64,000 nucleotides of DNA, taken from Mastigias papua. Its lineage: Eukaryota > Cnidaria > Scyphozoa > Rhizostomeae > Mastigiidae. Numbering within the stretch: the first letter of the stretch is position 1; every line of letters begins with the position of its first letter. Location of the stretch: contig OZ025281.1 of assembly GCA_964019165.1 (NCBI GenBank), positions 10,059,888 to 10,123,887 of the forward strand, read 5' to 3'. Below the pieces are notes generated by a model. The model was not told where the DNA came from. It saw only the letters and a program-made list of their open reading frames with translations, and did not search any database. Of this stretch, positions 11,185-22,649 are shown one piece after another. The position numbers were made by a program, and so were the translations under genes.

Positions 11185-14100
11185 GTAAGCAATTTGCAGA
11201 GATAATCTTCTCCTGCTAGAAAAGAACTTCTAAGTTTTCACATTTGCACTTATTTTGATTGCATAGTTGTAGAGTCCTGTCCCCTGTAGGTCAGGAGAGA
11301 CTATTCATTGATTTTTGCAGATATGGTGTATGACCTTGAACTTTGAAAGAGTTTAATAGTGGACTCTTTTATGTAGACCTCCTGTATTTAAAGCAGTCAT
11401 TTACTCTCTAGATTATCTTTGTTCTCAGTGGAACTGAACTGCAAAGAAGTTAAGGGTATTGTATTTTTACACCAATGCTATCATTCTGTACTTTATAAGT
11501 CTACTTTTTTCTCTGCTACTATAAAGCCGGGCTTCCACATCGTTGTAAGCGACTGGGACGCATCCCAGTCAATGGATCGGCACTAGCAGTTTTAATGCTA
11601 ACGATGATCTGTGAACGCATTTTCATTGATGTCACCGACGTCACCGTGATATGGCTGACGTCCCAGACGAGATGGAAAGCGTTGAATACGATTCCTTCGT
11701 GTGAAAGTACTGCTATCGTGTCCCTTCAGGCTGGGAAAAGTCCCTTAGATTAAGAGGGTATGCAAACCAAACTCATATCTGAAATATCAAACTCATGGTT
11801 CGCGAGTCACACTACGGAAGACACCTTCTAAATCTATCCAATTTCAATTTGTCCCTTATGAGTAGTAATATCTTGAAATAACCAAATTGGGTCTCCAAGA
11901 GCAAGGTAATTTTTCATGGTATATTTGTATCTCCACGGTCGTTGCAACAGTATAATGAAATATGAACATCTCAAAGCAAAGCATAAACGCATCAGAATAC
12001 TATGTTCATTCTGATGCTAACAAATTTATACAGGCAGTAAAATTCAGCTATCCTGAACTGTTCTACAACAAGACCAGTTAAAACCCAATTGAAAATAATC
12101 TTACGAATAAGTATAACATTATAATGTTTACTTTTAGAATCTTTGGGGCCATGCACATCTGTAATAACTTGTTTCTTAAATCGCTCGTTTCAAGAAAGCG
12201 TTTTAGAAAGTATCTCCTCAACCTACAGAGCCCAAACACGACCCCTCCCCCCGTAGAGTAGCAATTTCAGTAGTATGCTAAGTATTTTATCTTACGTATT
12301 TCGCATTTGTTCCCCAAAACTATGCAACTTTATCATGCTAAAAGGTAGCCATGTATTCAAATTAAGTAAAAAGAACATGAAGTAAGTGAAAACCTCTGCT
12401 TGGTATTCAAACTCCCAACAACCAGTTGAGCTGTCTGCACAAGGACTGCGAAACAATATTTAAGGGTGCTTTATGAGGATAGAGGATGGTACTAAAAGCC
12501 CCCGGTTGCGTTATACAATGAAAAACAGGTGTCAGTCTTACCCTATAGCACAAGGAAAGAATGTTTGCTTTAGTTAACATTGCTTGTATGCAACGTCTTG
12601 ATTTTTGGAATGCTAACTACATTAATAGTACAAAATCATATTTACATGTATATATATAAAACTGAGGGTTCAAAATCAAAGAAAATTTAAACAAATTTTG
12701 CGCAAATTTTGCAATATGCGTTCTTGTTTTAGGATATCAATATATTTGTTCTCCACTATTACCTAGGGGTGCGCTTATTGCAAATTTTTGCTTGGAAAGG
12801 GTGCGCTTATTCAACGGGGGTGCAGTAAATCGAGTAATTAAGGTATTTCATTATCTGACATGCAATAGGTTATCCCAAAGTACATCTGGTAGAAGTTGAG
12901 GGCTACAGCCGTCCCAAGTTTCCTCGTGTCTGCTAACGCCCAGCCTAGTCTGTGCTAGCTGACACCGCCCCGGATTCTTCACAGAACTAAGTTTAGATTT
13001 AAGTGAAAATTCCCCATTCAACAGACTTTTACAGCAAGCAGGAAAAGTTCACCTGAGAACTGTTGCACTGCATTTCACAGAGGGATGTATTCTTGAATTG
13101 ATGCGCACACATTTAGCAATTTACCAAGCAGAACCTCTGCGTTTACTGCATCAGCTGCTATCGAGTATCGAATTATAATTCCAGCAATCTTTAACCAATA
13201 TACTACGTACACTTTATAAGAATACCCAGTATTACGTTGAGCCTCAATATTCTTACAATTTCCTGATTTTGAGCCTAAGAATATTACTACATTGTTCTTA
13301 AATATTAGCGATTTCAAGCATGAATACCCTTATAGACTATATTCTTATAATAGAGTGTAACGGACACTCCCAGGAGTCGTATCATAATGACAACCAGACG
13401 GGATAAGAGAAACTCACACCAAGTTTGGCTTTCCAAAGAAAACTTAAATAAGCAAAAAATCTAAATGTTGGTGGAGCTTGAGACTTACATTACTCATAAA
13501 TCATTTTTAAATTTCAAGGACTTTGAGCGTTGATTATCCTTAGACTGTAGTATTATAAAACAGTGTGTATGATCTTAGCACCAAGGTCAAGATACATTGT
13601 TTTATAGATGAAATGTTGTATACTTGTAAGAAGGAAAATACACAACTTCTTTAGACCATCTGCTTTAGGATCTCTTTTCAAGGGGATTTTCCCTCAGCAA
13701 GTTCTACCAAAGTGAGGCTAATTTATCATAACGAGGCTATACGATTGCAACTTCCCTTTGCATAAATGACAATACTCTTACCTTGTTTACAATGCCATGA
13801 TTTGTACAAATACACGGTTTAGGATATATATTGCTCTTATCTGAATATGACGAAACAAAAAGCGGCTGTTCAGCTTGGTTTCTTCTCTTGTACATTTTCA
13901 TAGTACGGGAGTTTTGAAGACAATGTTTAGAATTTTGAAAATAAAACATGCGATTCTGATTTTCATATTGAAAATAATTGAAAGAATTTGAAAGAAGCTT
14001 GGGTATCTAGGCTAACTGATAAAACAAGAAAGAAAGGTGTACCAACAAAGCGTCAAAGTTACAACAAAGATATAAATTAAGAATGGAGAGGTCAGCTGCG

Positions 14101-14560
14101 GATTCAGGATACATGATGAAATTTCACAAAATCTACGACAATACACAAATGAATGAAGAAAGCAACTAGGGATCTGACTGAAAATGGTCTACAAATTAAG
14201 GTGAACTTTTAAGTCCCAACCTATAAATCCAAGATGAGCAACATTTTTCATACGCAAACACTTTATAAGGATCTTACATATAGAAGACTACAATGTCAAG
14301 CAACTTTTACACCTAGAGATGTTGTCTCAAAGACATTTTCCAAGTTAATGAAGTTTCTGTCAATGCAAATAAGCAAGAATCAGCAAGCCAGCTCCTTTCA
14401 TTGCAGTCAAACTTGTAAGACTTATATGTAAGCCATGAAGCAAGTACTTCTGAGCAAACATTCATAGCAGAGTTCTCAATATCTATGTAGCACGTAGTTT
14501 TGAGCAAACATTCATAGCAATGTTGGACAAACATTCACTGCCAACTTCCAAGTATCCATG
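11185..14560. other. Intron 1 of copy A, left part
   Basis: No coding signal was found. It contains an internal duplication: 13240-13560 (AATTTCCTGATTTTGAGCC..., TTCTTAAAT, GACTATATTCTTATA) matches 15330-15910 loosely. A block at 13665-13745 (AAGGGGATTTTCC...GTGAGGCTA...ATAACGAGGC) is a third copy of the sequence at 32204-32285 and 63757-63835. AGGGGTGCGCTTATT occurs twice near 12765-12815, the remains of a repeat. Confidence 0.6.
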
Positions 14561-14889
14561 TACAATATTCTCCAAAAGTCCTTGGGACACTTTGAAAAAC
14601 TGATAAAAGTCACTTTCCTCTACATATTGTCATCCATGCTAGATAAACGCACCCCCTACCCCTTAGAACAATGTTGGTCCATCTGTGGGACACTTGAAGT
14701 TAGGGAGCACGTGAAATTCTCCCATTATCGCATGTACTTCTCCAAACAACCAACATTGCTTCAGGGAGTGGGGGATGACAGTTCATTGCAGAATACATAA
14801 AGTGCAAAGTGTCCCAGGACTTTTGGTGACTATTGCAGCAAAGTAATATTGGACAAACATTCACTGCCAATTTGCAAGTATCCATGTAG
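14523..14889. repeat. About 41-bp direct repeat bracketing a MITE
   Basis: TTGGACAAACATTCACTGCC plus the following AAxTTxCAAGTATCCATGTA occurs at about 14523-14562 and again at about 14849-14887, on either side of the MITE. A further pair, GAGCAAACATTCATAGCA, lies at 14450-14470 and 14501-14520. This is too long for a TA-type target duplication, so a local tandem duplication is more likely. Confidence 0.75.
14561..14837. mobile_element. MITE of the GGAACAC/GGGACAC family, copy 1
   Basis: The left end, TACAATATTCTCCAAAAGTC followed by CTTGGGACAC, is mirrored by GTGTCCCAGGACTTTTGGTG ending ACTATTGCA. The interior includes AGAACAATGTTGG and the run CCCCCTACCCC, shared in kind with copies at 42851 and 54626. 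Length is about 277 bp, with no coding capacity. This copy is more diverged from the other two than they are from each other. Confidence 0.8.
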
Positions 14890-16089
14890 TAAGTATTTTG
14901 AGCAATCAGTCCTAGTACATTTCTCAATATTTATCCTTTGCTAGTTCTGTGCTATTTTAAGGGCACTAAATATGCAGATGAAATTAAGAACCAACCTCCA
15001 TGTGAATAGCAGAAAATAATGAGAGATAGCACAAGGAGCATACGTCCATTGAACAATAATTATTTCGTAAGATAGTCATGACGTTCCTTTAAGGACATAT
15101 AGAATGTTGCAATATGCTTGGCGTGGTAGATTTGTATACATCTAGTGATGTAGAATTGTCAAAACGATGGGTATAGAGCTTCTATGATTGCTAACAGTTT
15201 TTGAAACTTTTCTGCTTAATTAACGAAAGTTAACATCATCTGTTCGAAGGAATTGATATTGTTAGTATCTTAATATACAGTACATACTATTTTATAAGAT
15301 GACCTAATTAATTACTGGCCCTCTATATTCTTCAGCTGTTTTGATTTTGAGTCTAAGAACATTCCTGAATTATTCTTAAATTCTGGCGATTTTGAGCATT
15401 AATTCTCGTATAGATTATATTCGCCAAAGCTAAGGAAAAACGCCCGCAGAAACACGTTGAAGAAAAATCATCCTTCAATTTTTTTACAAAAACGACTCAC
15501 TCTGTCGTCAACAACTCAACATCTTCAAAATCCTTTGTTTATCGACACAATAGCAGAAAAATGATTTTGTTATTCAACAAAGAAACGTCCGTCTTTTTAA
15601 ACATCTGGGGAATTCAGTTTCAATGGGTTTCTATGCACACAAATCGCAATAACACACACTCTTCTTCCAGCACAAACAACATTCTTATAACAAAAAAGCG
15701 TGGAGATGACACTTCTCAAAGATTTGCTGAATCTTACCATAATGTAACGAGTTCCAGGCAGGATGAATGAAGCTCAAACTGGTTTCTTTTCTGAAAGAAA
15801 TCAAATAAGAACAAAATCTAAATCTTCATGAAACTTGAGCCTTGCATCATTCTAAAATTATTCCTAAATTTCAGTGAATTTGAGTCTTGATATTCCTATA
15901 AACTATTTTTGTAGAACAAAAAGTGTGCAGTGAAATCACCTGGCTGCATGGTGTCAAGGTTACTGCCTGCTGCTGGCCTGTCAATCTACAATTATGTTAA
16001 TTTTGTCTCAGTCTCAAAAGACTCTCCTGTTCTTAATAGGCCATATGTTCGGACTAGATTAGATTTACTTGACTGAAAACGCTCTGTGA

Positions 16090-17975
16090 TATGCTCAATC
16101 AACTAATTCTGAAATAGTAGATTGAGCGATGCCAATCTAACGAGCTTGTGGGGTATACATTCCAGGCATACAAACGTGAAACTAACTATTCAGCCACTTT
16201 AGATTCAAAGTTTTGGTATCTATGCTGGCTAAAGTATTATAATTTTGATTTAATATTTCAATGATCCATTAGTTCTACTATCATTAAACTATGCAAATCT
16301 GTTATCTGATCACCGTATCCCACTTGACAACAACTCCCGTAGATTTCCTGCACACGAGAGTGGGTCCACTTGGATTGCATCTGTTGTCATTTCGATTGGG
16401 TACAAGAAGCAAGCTCCACTGCGACCTCGTTGATTCGATCCCAGAGGATATAGATACGAAGTGTGCGCGTATGTACCTGTTGTAACATATATTCGCGTAG
16501 TCAGAGTCATACATTTTGGGGAGGGTACCAGAAGAGCAAAAGAAGCAAGGGGTGCAAAGTGGGTCCCGCAGTGGTAGAGCCAGACATTGAGATAAGGGAG
16601 GCATATTATGTACCATGGAGAGTACAATATCTCGATACAGTTTTACCACATCGTCAAAAGTGTTGGGTAGTACTTATCTACCAATGTACCCCAATGGTTC
16701 CGCAAATGGAATCCAGTGGGATGCCCCTAGGAAACAATTTAGATTTCACTCCACGTTTGAGCTAAAAAACGAATATTCGAGAACACCACCCTAAATGAAA
16801 ATGAGAAGCATTGAAAGTTTGGTAAAGTAAGTGCTCTCCTATCCAGAATAGACGCTTCCTAATGTTCACTGTGTCAAAAGCTACACACCAGGACATTCCT
16901 ACTGCAATCCCTCCCCTTGCTTATCAATTTTGAGTCAACGGGATATTGTCCCAACCAGATGCAGAGTTGTTCGACCAAAGTAATTCACGATCGCTGTTTG
17001 TTCTTATGAGAAAACGTTTGCATGAAATGGGTAATGGCTGTCAGGAGCACTGGAAATGCAGCTAAAAGTAGTGCCCATGATGATGAACAAATGTACGAGG
17101 GCTATGGATACAATTCTAGTATGTTAGACAATATGCAATAAAAGTCATGAGTTCTTCATGACTGGAGAGTAGATGAGCTGTATTTGAGTGCAATGAGGGG
17201 CTGCAACTGTACAACTGTAGTGCAGTAATCTTATATAAAGTTGAAAGCGTAAGTCACTGTTTCACTTTCTGTCAATGAGTGGGGGCAACCGTTCCCCATG
17301 CCCCAACCTGCCTTCTGCTCACATATTATTCAGCATCTGAGCTAGGCATGAATGAAGCGTAATCGTATAAACTAGAACACAGGTTGTTCCTTCTGTTCTT
17401 CAATAGCCCATTTGCATCAATTGATGCTAATTTTGAAACGGCATGGAAAAGGTCAGGACCGTAAAACCCTGTGCTTATTGAGAACATGCTCTATCGCATA
17501 CCCTGGTATGGATCCATGTGCGCACATGTCGAAACTGGCACTACCTCTGATCCACCGAGGATCCTGTGGACGGCAAGGAGACTACAATGTTCATAGACTT
17601 TCGTGAAGCAATTTATAGAAGATCTTAACGCGCATATGACAGTGTTGGCTTTAAGGCACAAAAGAGAAAATACTTATTTGTATTCTAAGTTTAAACATTA
17701 AGTCTTAAGGACAAAAAAATAACTTATTTCTTCTTGCGTCTACTTCATGCGTCAAAAATCAAGCGTTGATACAATTGTTCTTGAAGTTCACTTACAAAAA
17801 GAACTATTGTTATATCTCTCGTGTATGCCTTTATGCGGGACATTATGGAGACTGTGAACATTGCCCGCAGCTATTTCAGATCCACTTAAAGTGATATTCA
17901 ACAGGAGCAGACACATCAGGACCTACTTCATATCAGTTACCATCCTGTTTTCAGAATCTTCATTTTCATTTGCAG
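16090..17975. other. Intron region of copy A before the hydrophobic exon
   Basis: Segments at 16375-16600 (TTGTCATTTCGATTGG..., AGAAGCAAGG) and 17275-17400 match 40885-41100 and 43215-43370 of copy B and support colinearity. Overlapping minus-strand frames at 16302-16649 encode unrelated low-quality peptides and are not taken as genes. Stretches at about 16650-17250 and 17400-17900 hold nothing I can identify. Confidence 0.5.
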
Positions 17976-18792
17976 ATAACTCGTTTATCTATAAAAAGAC
18001 CACAGCACTGGTTGTTACAGGTTCTGCAGCAGGAGGCTTTGTTGGGTTTCTAGCAATTGGATTAGCCGGGGTTGCAACTGGGGGTATAGGTGTGCCTGTA
18101 GGTATGCTATATAGATATTTTATAATCAAACCGTAAAAATCTTATATATGAAAATATTCTTCAAATTGATTAATTTATGGCTGCACTGCAGAAGTGAGTA
18201 TAAATTATAAAATTGTGTGTTTTATTTGTATTATTGCCATCATTCAATTGACCTGCCTACAGTTCGACTCTATTACCGGAGTTATCAACAGAGTCCAGGT
18301 CTCTGTTTTATGACCAATAATTTAAGACATACATATGTTGCATGAAACAAACCTTCTCCGTTCAGCCTGAATGTTTCGTAATACGGTATCAAATCTAGCC
18401 TTAAACGTTTCTTAAGTGTTTCTTGATATTCTTGAAACTTCGTATAGCAACAAGGCAACTGTGAGACGAGAAATAAGATTTCTAGTTAACAACATTCAAG
18501 ATACGGATTTTGCTTGAATTTTCTTTCAAAATTAATACAAAATTTTCGTACAAAAGCAGGCTATTCAAATTTACTTTTGAAGCTCAGCCAGTCTGTGTTT
18601 TTTAAATTTTTCTTGAATTTTACCTGATTTGAGGGTCATCATTCTAAGAACATGCAATTCTTCATACCTTTTCGAACATTATCATTAACAGTGCTTATTC
18701 TCTTTACTTTCAGGTGGATATTTCATTTACAAGGTTTGTAAAAAGTAAAGGTAATATCATACGTTGAATTGTTTCTGCCGCTCTTATAATAG

Positions 18793-18860
18793 GTGAAAAG
18801 TCTGTTGGTACTACAGAACGTCACTACAGCACGAAAAAGCGGTACCATATTTTAGACATA
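18793..18860 (+). other. Exon-like block, copy A member
   Basis: After AATAG at 18788-18792 the sequence reads GEKSVGTTERHYSTKK in the phase left by upstream introns. A clear relative lies at 45921-45984 ([13 protein letters not shown]). Only 42 bp separate it from the end of exon 4, which is very short for an intron, so its use as an exon is doubtful. Confidence 0.3.
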
Positions 18861-18935
18861 CTGAAAAGCTATTTTTCGTCCGACTCTCGTAAGAGCATAA
18901 AACGTCGGATAGCGACCGAAAGGTGAACCGAAATA

Positions 18936-19733
18936 CAGTCAAACTCGCATAAGTCGGAGTCGCATAAGTCGGATTTTTTACAAGTCGGATAAATTTGCGC
19001 GGTCCCGGTCCGCTTCCTACAAATCCTATACTTTTTCTATGCGTATGTCGGATTTTATAAGTCGGATATTTGCTTAAGTCGGAGCATTTGTATCGTATAT
19101 CGCATTGTGTAAGTCGGAATTTGATTTTGATGTCAATAGAGCTGAGAGAAATATGCAGAATGATACATGTTATGTCTCCCAATTCCAATATCAACTGGAG
19201 TAGAGGGGTAGAAGGTGGAGAAGCGAAAATTAAGAGCAAGAATGTACGAAGAAAAGTTTGAGATTTTGAAATATATTGAAGAACACTCTGGCGTAAAGAA
19301 GAAAGATGTCGCAGAGAAATTCACACAATTTCAACCAAAACACTTTCTGATGTGAAAGTGATTAAAGCAAAAGACAAAATCATGCAAGCCTTGGCAACTT
19401 GTAGCTCTGCCTGTGCAGAAGAAATAATGGCTCTGGCAACCAGGATAGAAACACTGCTAATTAGGGAAATGACAAAACGTCTGAACTAAGCAACAATAAA
19501 TGGCTATTTCTAATAAATATTATTACGTTATAATAAATATTATTATTGTTCTTTTTGAAGTGGAAGCTGTCATTAAAATCTTTAGCTTTTTACTCTTTAT
19601 ATCCTCTGCTACATTGGAAAATACCTGACTACGTGTAAGTCAGAAAATATCCGACTTACGTGTAAGTCGGACTTCGCGTCAGTCGGACTATTTTGCTTGG
19701 TCAGAAGCGATCCGACTTACGCGAATTTGACTG
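18936..19733. mobile_element. Non-autonomous Tigger/pogo-like element
   Basis: The ends are inverted copies of CAGTCAAAyTCGCrTAAGTC, flanked by TA on both sides (18934-18935 and 19734-19735). Subterminal ends are packed with short AAGTCGGA and TCCGACTT motifs, which are likely transposase-binding repeats. The interior (about 19225-19490) holds remains of a pogo/CENP-B-type transposase: a helix-turn-helix start with EKFEILKYIEEHSGVKKKDV, a stop, and a short C-terminal-like piece (IMALATRIETLLI). The catalytic DDE domain is missing. The 798-bp length, TA duplication and HTH type fit a Tigger deletion derivative. Confidence 0.9.
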
Positions 19734-19984
19734 TATATAGCCAGATGCGTGTGCACGTGATATGATGAATAATGCTTCCAGTTAGCCGTATGATTGGACA
19801 CTTGGCACCTATTCACCATTGTTTACTTGAAGAGTCCAAGTGAGAAAATTAACTCTTTTTGTTTGCACAAGACTGGGTTCTCAGTCTTTATGTAAACTGA
19901 TTCCAAAACACTTAAATGAAAGTGAAAATGTTCATTGTTTTGGAACTGGTGGTTATGACTTAAGTTTGGTGATCAAATGAGTTG

Positions 19985-20330
19985 CACCTTTTAGATAGGA
20001 TTTCCATTTATTCACATTCTCCTGCATATGGCATTCAACGAACATTCATATTTCACTAGTATGTGGAGATACCGAGCTGATTACCGGCCCACGTGGATTA
20101 TTTGGCCTCTGCATCTTTGGCAGCATATAAAATCCTGCAGTGCGAACCCTTCTGGGCATGAGATCGTCTGCATATTTAGTATGGAAACCGAGCCTTTTAA
20201 AGTTCTCAAGTGTGGTCTTGATTTTCTCGATGCAATACTCGGTTGGATTTAACTCTAGCTTTTTATCTTGACTGTCATCGTTCAACTGACGTCCAGCTTT
20301 TGTAATGTAGTCACTAGTGACCTATATAAC
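19985..20330 (-). pseudogene. Penelope-like reverse transcriptase fragment, N-terminal part
   Basis: The minus-strand frame from 20285 to about 20046 contains KTTLENFKRLGF, then RTAGFYMLPKMQRPNNPRGP and VISSVSPHTSEI. This is the fingers-region signature of Penelope-like reverse transcriptases (RxxxFYLLPKIHKP...GRPIVS). A trace of the next block (YVDYHLQ-like) follows to about 19990. Catalytic motifs further downstream are absent. Confidence 0.8.
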
Positions 20331-20339
20331 TATAGCGAA

Positions 20340-21030
20340 CAGACAACTGTGGGCAGGGGTCTAATCAATCTCCTGAAATTAATACTGTTGAGAATGTATG
20401 CCAATCTTGCTCATGAGTACTTGAAGAATGGCAGGTGATCCCAATACAGTGTATCGACAAAATTTGTGAATCAATCCACGACGTGCAGAGGTCAGACTGA
20501 AACAAGCTGTCTAGCCGACAAAACAGTGAATTTTCGACTTGACAGAAATAGTTTTTAAATAAAAATGTTTTATTGCGATAGATTAGTGTGTGTTCTGCAA
20601 TTGGATGAAATGTCGGAATTGCTCAAAGAAAAGTTGCGCAAAATCTCATAGTCATATTTGTGACAAAAGTTTTCAATGAGAGCTGCTCTCCATCTTTGCC
20701 TCCCAATCGCTTCCAAACCTCTGGTAGGGCTATGTACGCACAAATTTCTATCTGACTTCCAAAAGCTTGCAAAAAATTCCGACTTTGACCAATACAGACT
20801 CAGGAAGGCACTTAATTGATAAGAGAGAGAGCTGTTCTGAAAAACGTCATGGTGAGGAAGTACACTGAGAAAAACGATTATGGGCCTCTCTTATTTTTGA
20901 TGTGGTCCATCTTCAGCAGGATCCATAGTTTAGGGTCAGTTACATCACTGAACCCCAGTGATCAATATTAACGTTTTTCATTTCAATTTCAGTCATGAAA
21001 TTGTATGAATACAATCATTTTTATTCATTA
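20340..21030. other. Duplicated non-coding block, copy A
   Basis: From about 20490 the sequence aligns with 50110-50650 of copy B (for example GGTCCATCxTCAGCAGGA and ACATCACTGAACCCCAGTGA). No frame is conserved between the copies, so it looks like non-coding intron sequence. Confidence 0.55.
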
Positions 21031-21058
21031 TTCCAATAGGTCAGAGCATTCCTTACTA

Positions 21059-21166
21059 GATGAAGTAGCTGTGGATTGCGCATTGGACGAAGTAGCTGAA
21101 AATAGCTTATTTAATGAAGTAGCTGTCGATTGCTTATTGTATGAAGTGCCTGTACATTGCTTATAT
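21059..21166 (+). repeat. 27-bp (nine-codon) minisatellite, four units
   Basis: Four exact-length 27-bp units encode (D/N)[12 protein letters not shown] repeats in one open frame that ends with GSKREDSWEN and a stop at 21197-21199. Copy B has three units at 50672-50752 in an open frame ending at the equivalent stop. A possible acceptor (CCAATAG) lies just upstream in both copies, but the phases it gives differ, so an exon is not established. Neither phase-1 reading is open, so it does not fit the six-exon gene. Confidence 0.7.
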
Positions 21167-22649
21167 GGTAGCAAAAGAGAGGACTCATGGGAAAATTAAT
21201 GCATGAACTCTTGGATTAAAGAGGTGAAGACTTTTCATAAATCTCAAGGCCTCCTCGTTGTGATTTGGTTCAATAATGTTCATTGCTTCGGTGTTGATTG
21301 TAGTAGCCGTCACAAGAGCAAAGCTTTTCTAATGCCAGGCGCGCAACTACGGGGCCTGGGGTTCCACACCCCTATCCTGTTCTTTCAAAAGCATACAAGT
21401 GACCTCTTTATTGAAATAGTTTCGAACTATTTATTGCATTCTGCTGAATAGATCTGACTATAGTCACCGTAAGACTTGAAAGTAACGAAATCGTGAAAAT
21501 TCTTCAGTTTCTAAGCGGTGTATTCTAACATTTTTTGCATCATCTGCGCTTTCATAAGATTAGGTTCACTTGCTAGCAGATTATGTTTTTATCAAATCAA
21601 TACCTTTTGATGATATTTCTGCGTTAGGGAGAGTTGATTTACCCCAACGTTCCTCATTGAAAACAAGCAGAGACTTGGTTATCTCTCGTGCCACAGGAAC
21701 ATTTTAATGGAAGAAATTAAATCTAGCATTGTCTTTTACTCCATGGAAGTATAAGCGGCGAGAGTTTGCGACCTACTTCCTTTATCCATTATCTTGATTT
21801 TTTGCCTCGTGAAGAAATTCATTGATGTTTTACAGGTCCGAAGGGAGCTGATCCGGAATGAGGGACACTATCATATTGTGAGATAAAACAGTCATTTACC
21901 CTACCACTGCCTACAGGCATGATGTTTAACCAAGTTGCTTTGATTTTTTATCAATCCGGTATGGAGCCATTATAGGATGAAGAATTTGGCCGGAATATTT
22001 TTCAAAAAACGTTTTACCCCCTATTTTGCTTTTGAATGTAAAGTCTTCGCGGATCCACGATTGAACATTATAATACTCAGTCAAATGTTAGTTTGGCAGA
22101 TGCCTTTTTATGCAAGTCCAGAGTGGTGAAATTTCAAAACTTTTCTGTCATATCCGACCCAACCATGCTGGGCCCTACTACGTCATTAAAGGACGCATTC
22201 AGTCTTGCCACAACTGCCCCTTGGTCACTTAGCAAACAGGTAATCAGCAAGAGTGCAGTAATTACAACCCACTCCCCATAAAAAATTCCCTTAGCTACGG
22301 CCTATCCTAAGCCTGAAAAATGTTATTCCAAGCTATGTTCGCTTGGGAGAATTTATGCGTATTGGACCTCTGCCTTCCAGAATTCCTAGTTGCGCACCTG
22401 AATGTTATATTTTGTCATCTGATATAAATTTATCTGGTATAAGTTTTGATACTAAGCTACCAATGCATTTTATATTATTTCTTTTCAACTTCTGTCAAGC
22501 TAAGCTCCAGAGTGGAGATCATGGGGATAGTGACGATGAACTTGAAGAAAATTGCCTTTTGCAATGGCTGTCCAAATGTAGCAATATTCAAACGTTAGAA
22601 TATATATTCAATCCAACCCTTAAATATGTGTATTCAGTTCTATCATAGA

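Larger units (their letters stand above)
11145..22648 (+). pseudogene. Copy A of six-exon glycine-zipper-like gene, disrupted
   Basis: Exons by comparison with the downstream copy: 11145-11184 (starts MSGHS, donor GTAAGC), a remnant at about 15959-16087, 17976-18101 (acceptor TTTGCAG, donor GTATGC), 18714-18750 (acceptor CTTTCAG), 21836-21916 and 22500-22648. Exons 1, 3 and 5 have exactly the lengths of their counterparts (40, 126 and 81 nt). Exon 3 encodes Gly/Ala-rich TGSAAGG-x5-LAIG and ends GVPV. Damage: exon 2 lacks one base at its start, runs into TGA and has no donor; exon 4 has 4 extra bases and an in-frame TAA after YKVCKK; exon 5 has TGA where the other copy has Trp, and a GC instead of GT donor. 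Exon 6 is open ([20 protein letters not shown]). It is probably a pseudogene, although a 67-residue protein ending in exon 4 (with exon 2 skipped) is conceivable. Confidence 0.6.

Noticed and set aside
12755..12845. Possible DNA-element end with two GGGTGCGCTTATT motifs
   Set aside because: Only one end is visible; length and boundaries cannot be supported.
16302..16649. 115- and 105-codon minus-strand frames
   Set aside because: The matching block in copy B (40844-41290) does not keep either frame, and no domain was recognised; treated as chance in a duplicated intron.
18714..18860. One continuous exon across exon 4 and the following exon-like block in copy A
   Set aside because: An in-frame TAA lies between them and the paralogue has the two blocks in a different order.
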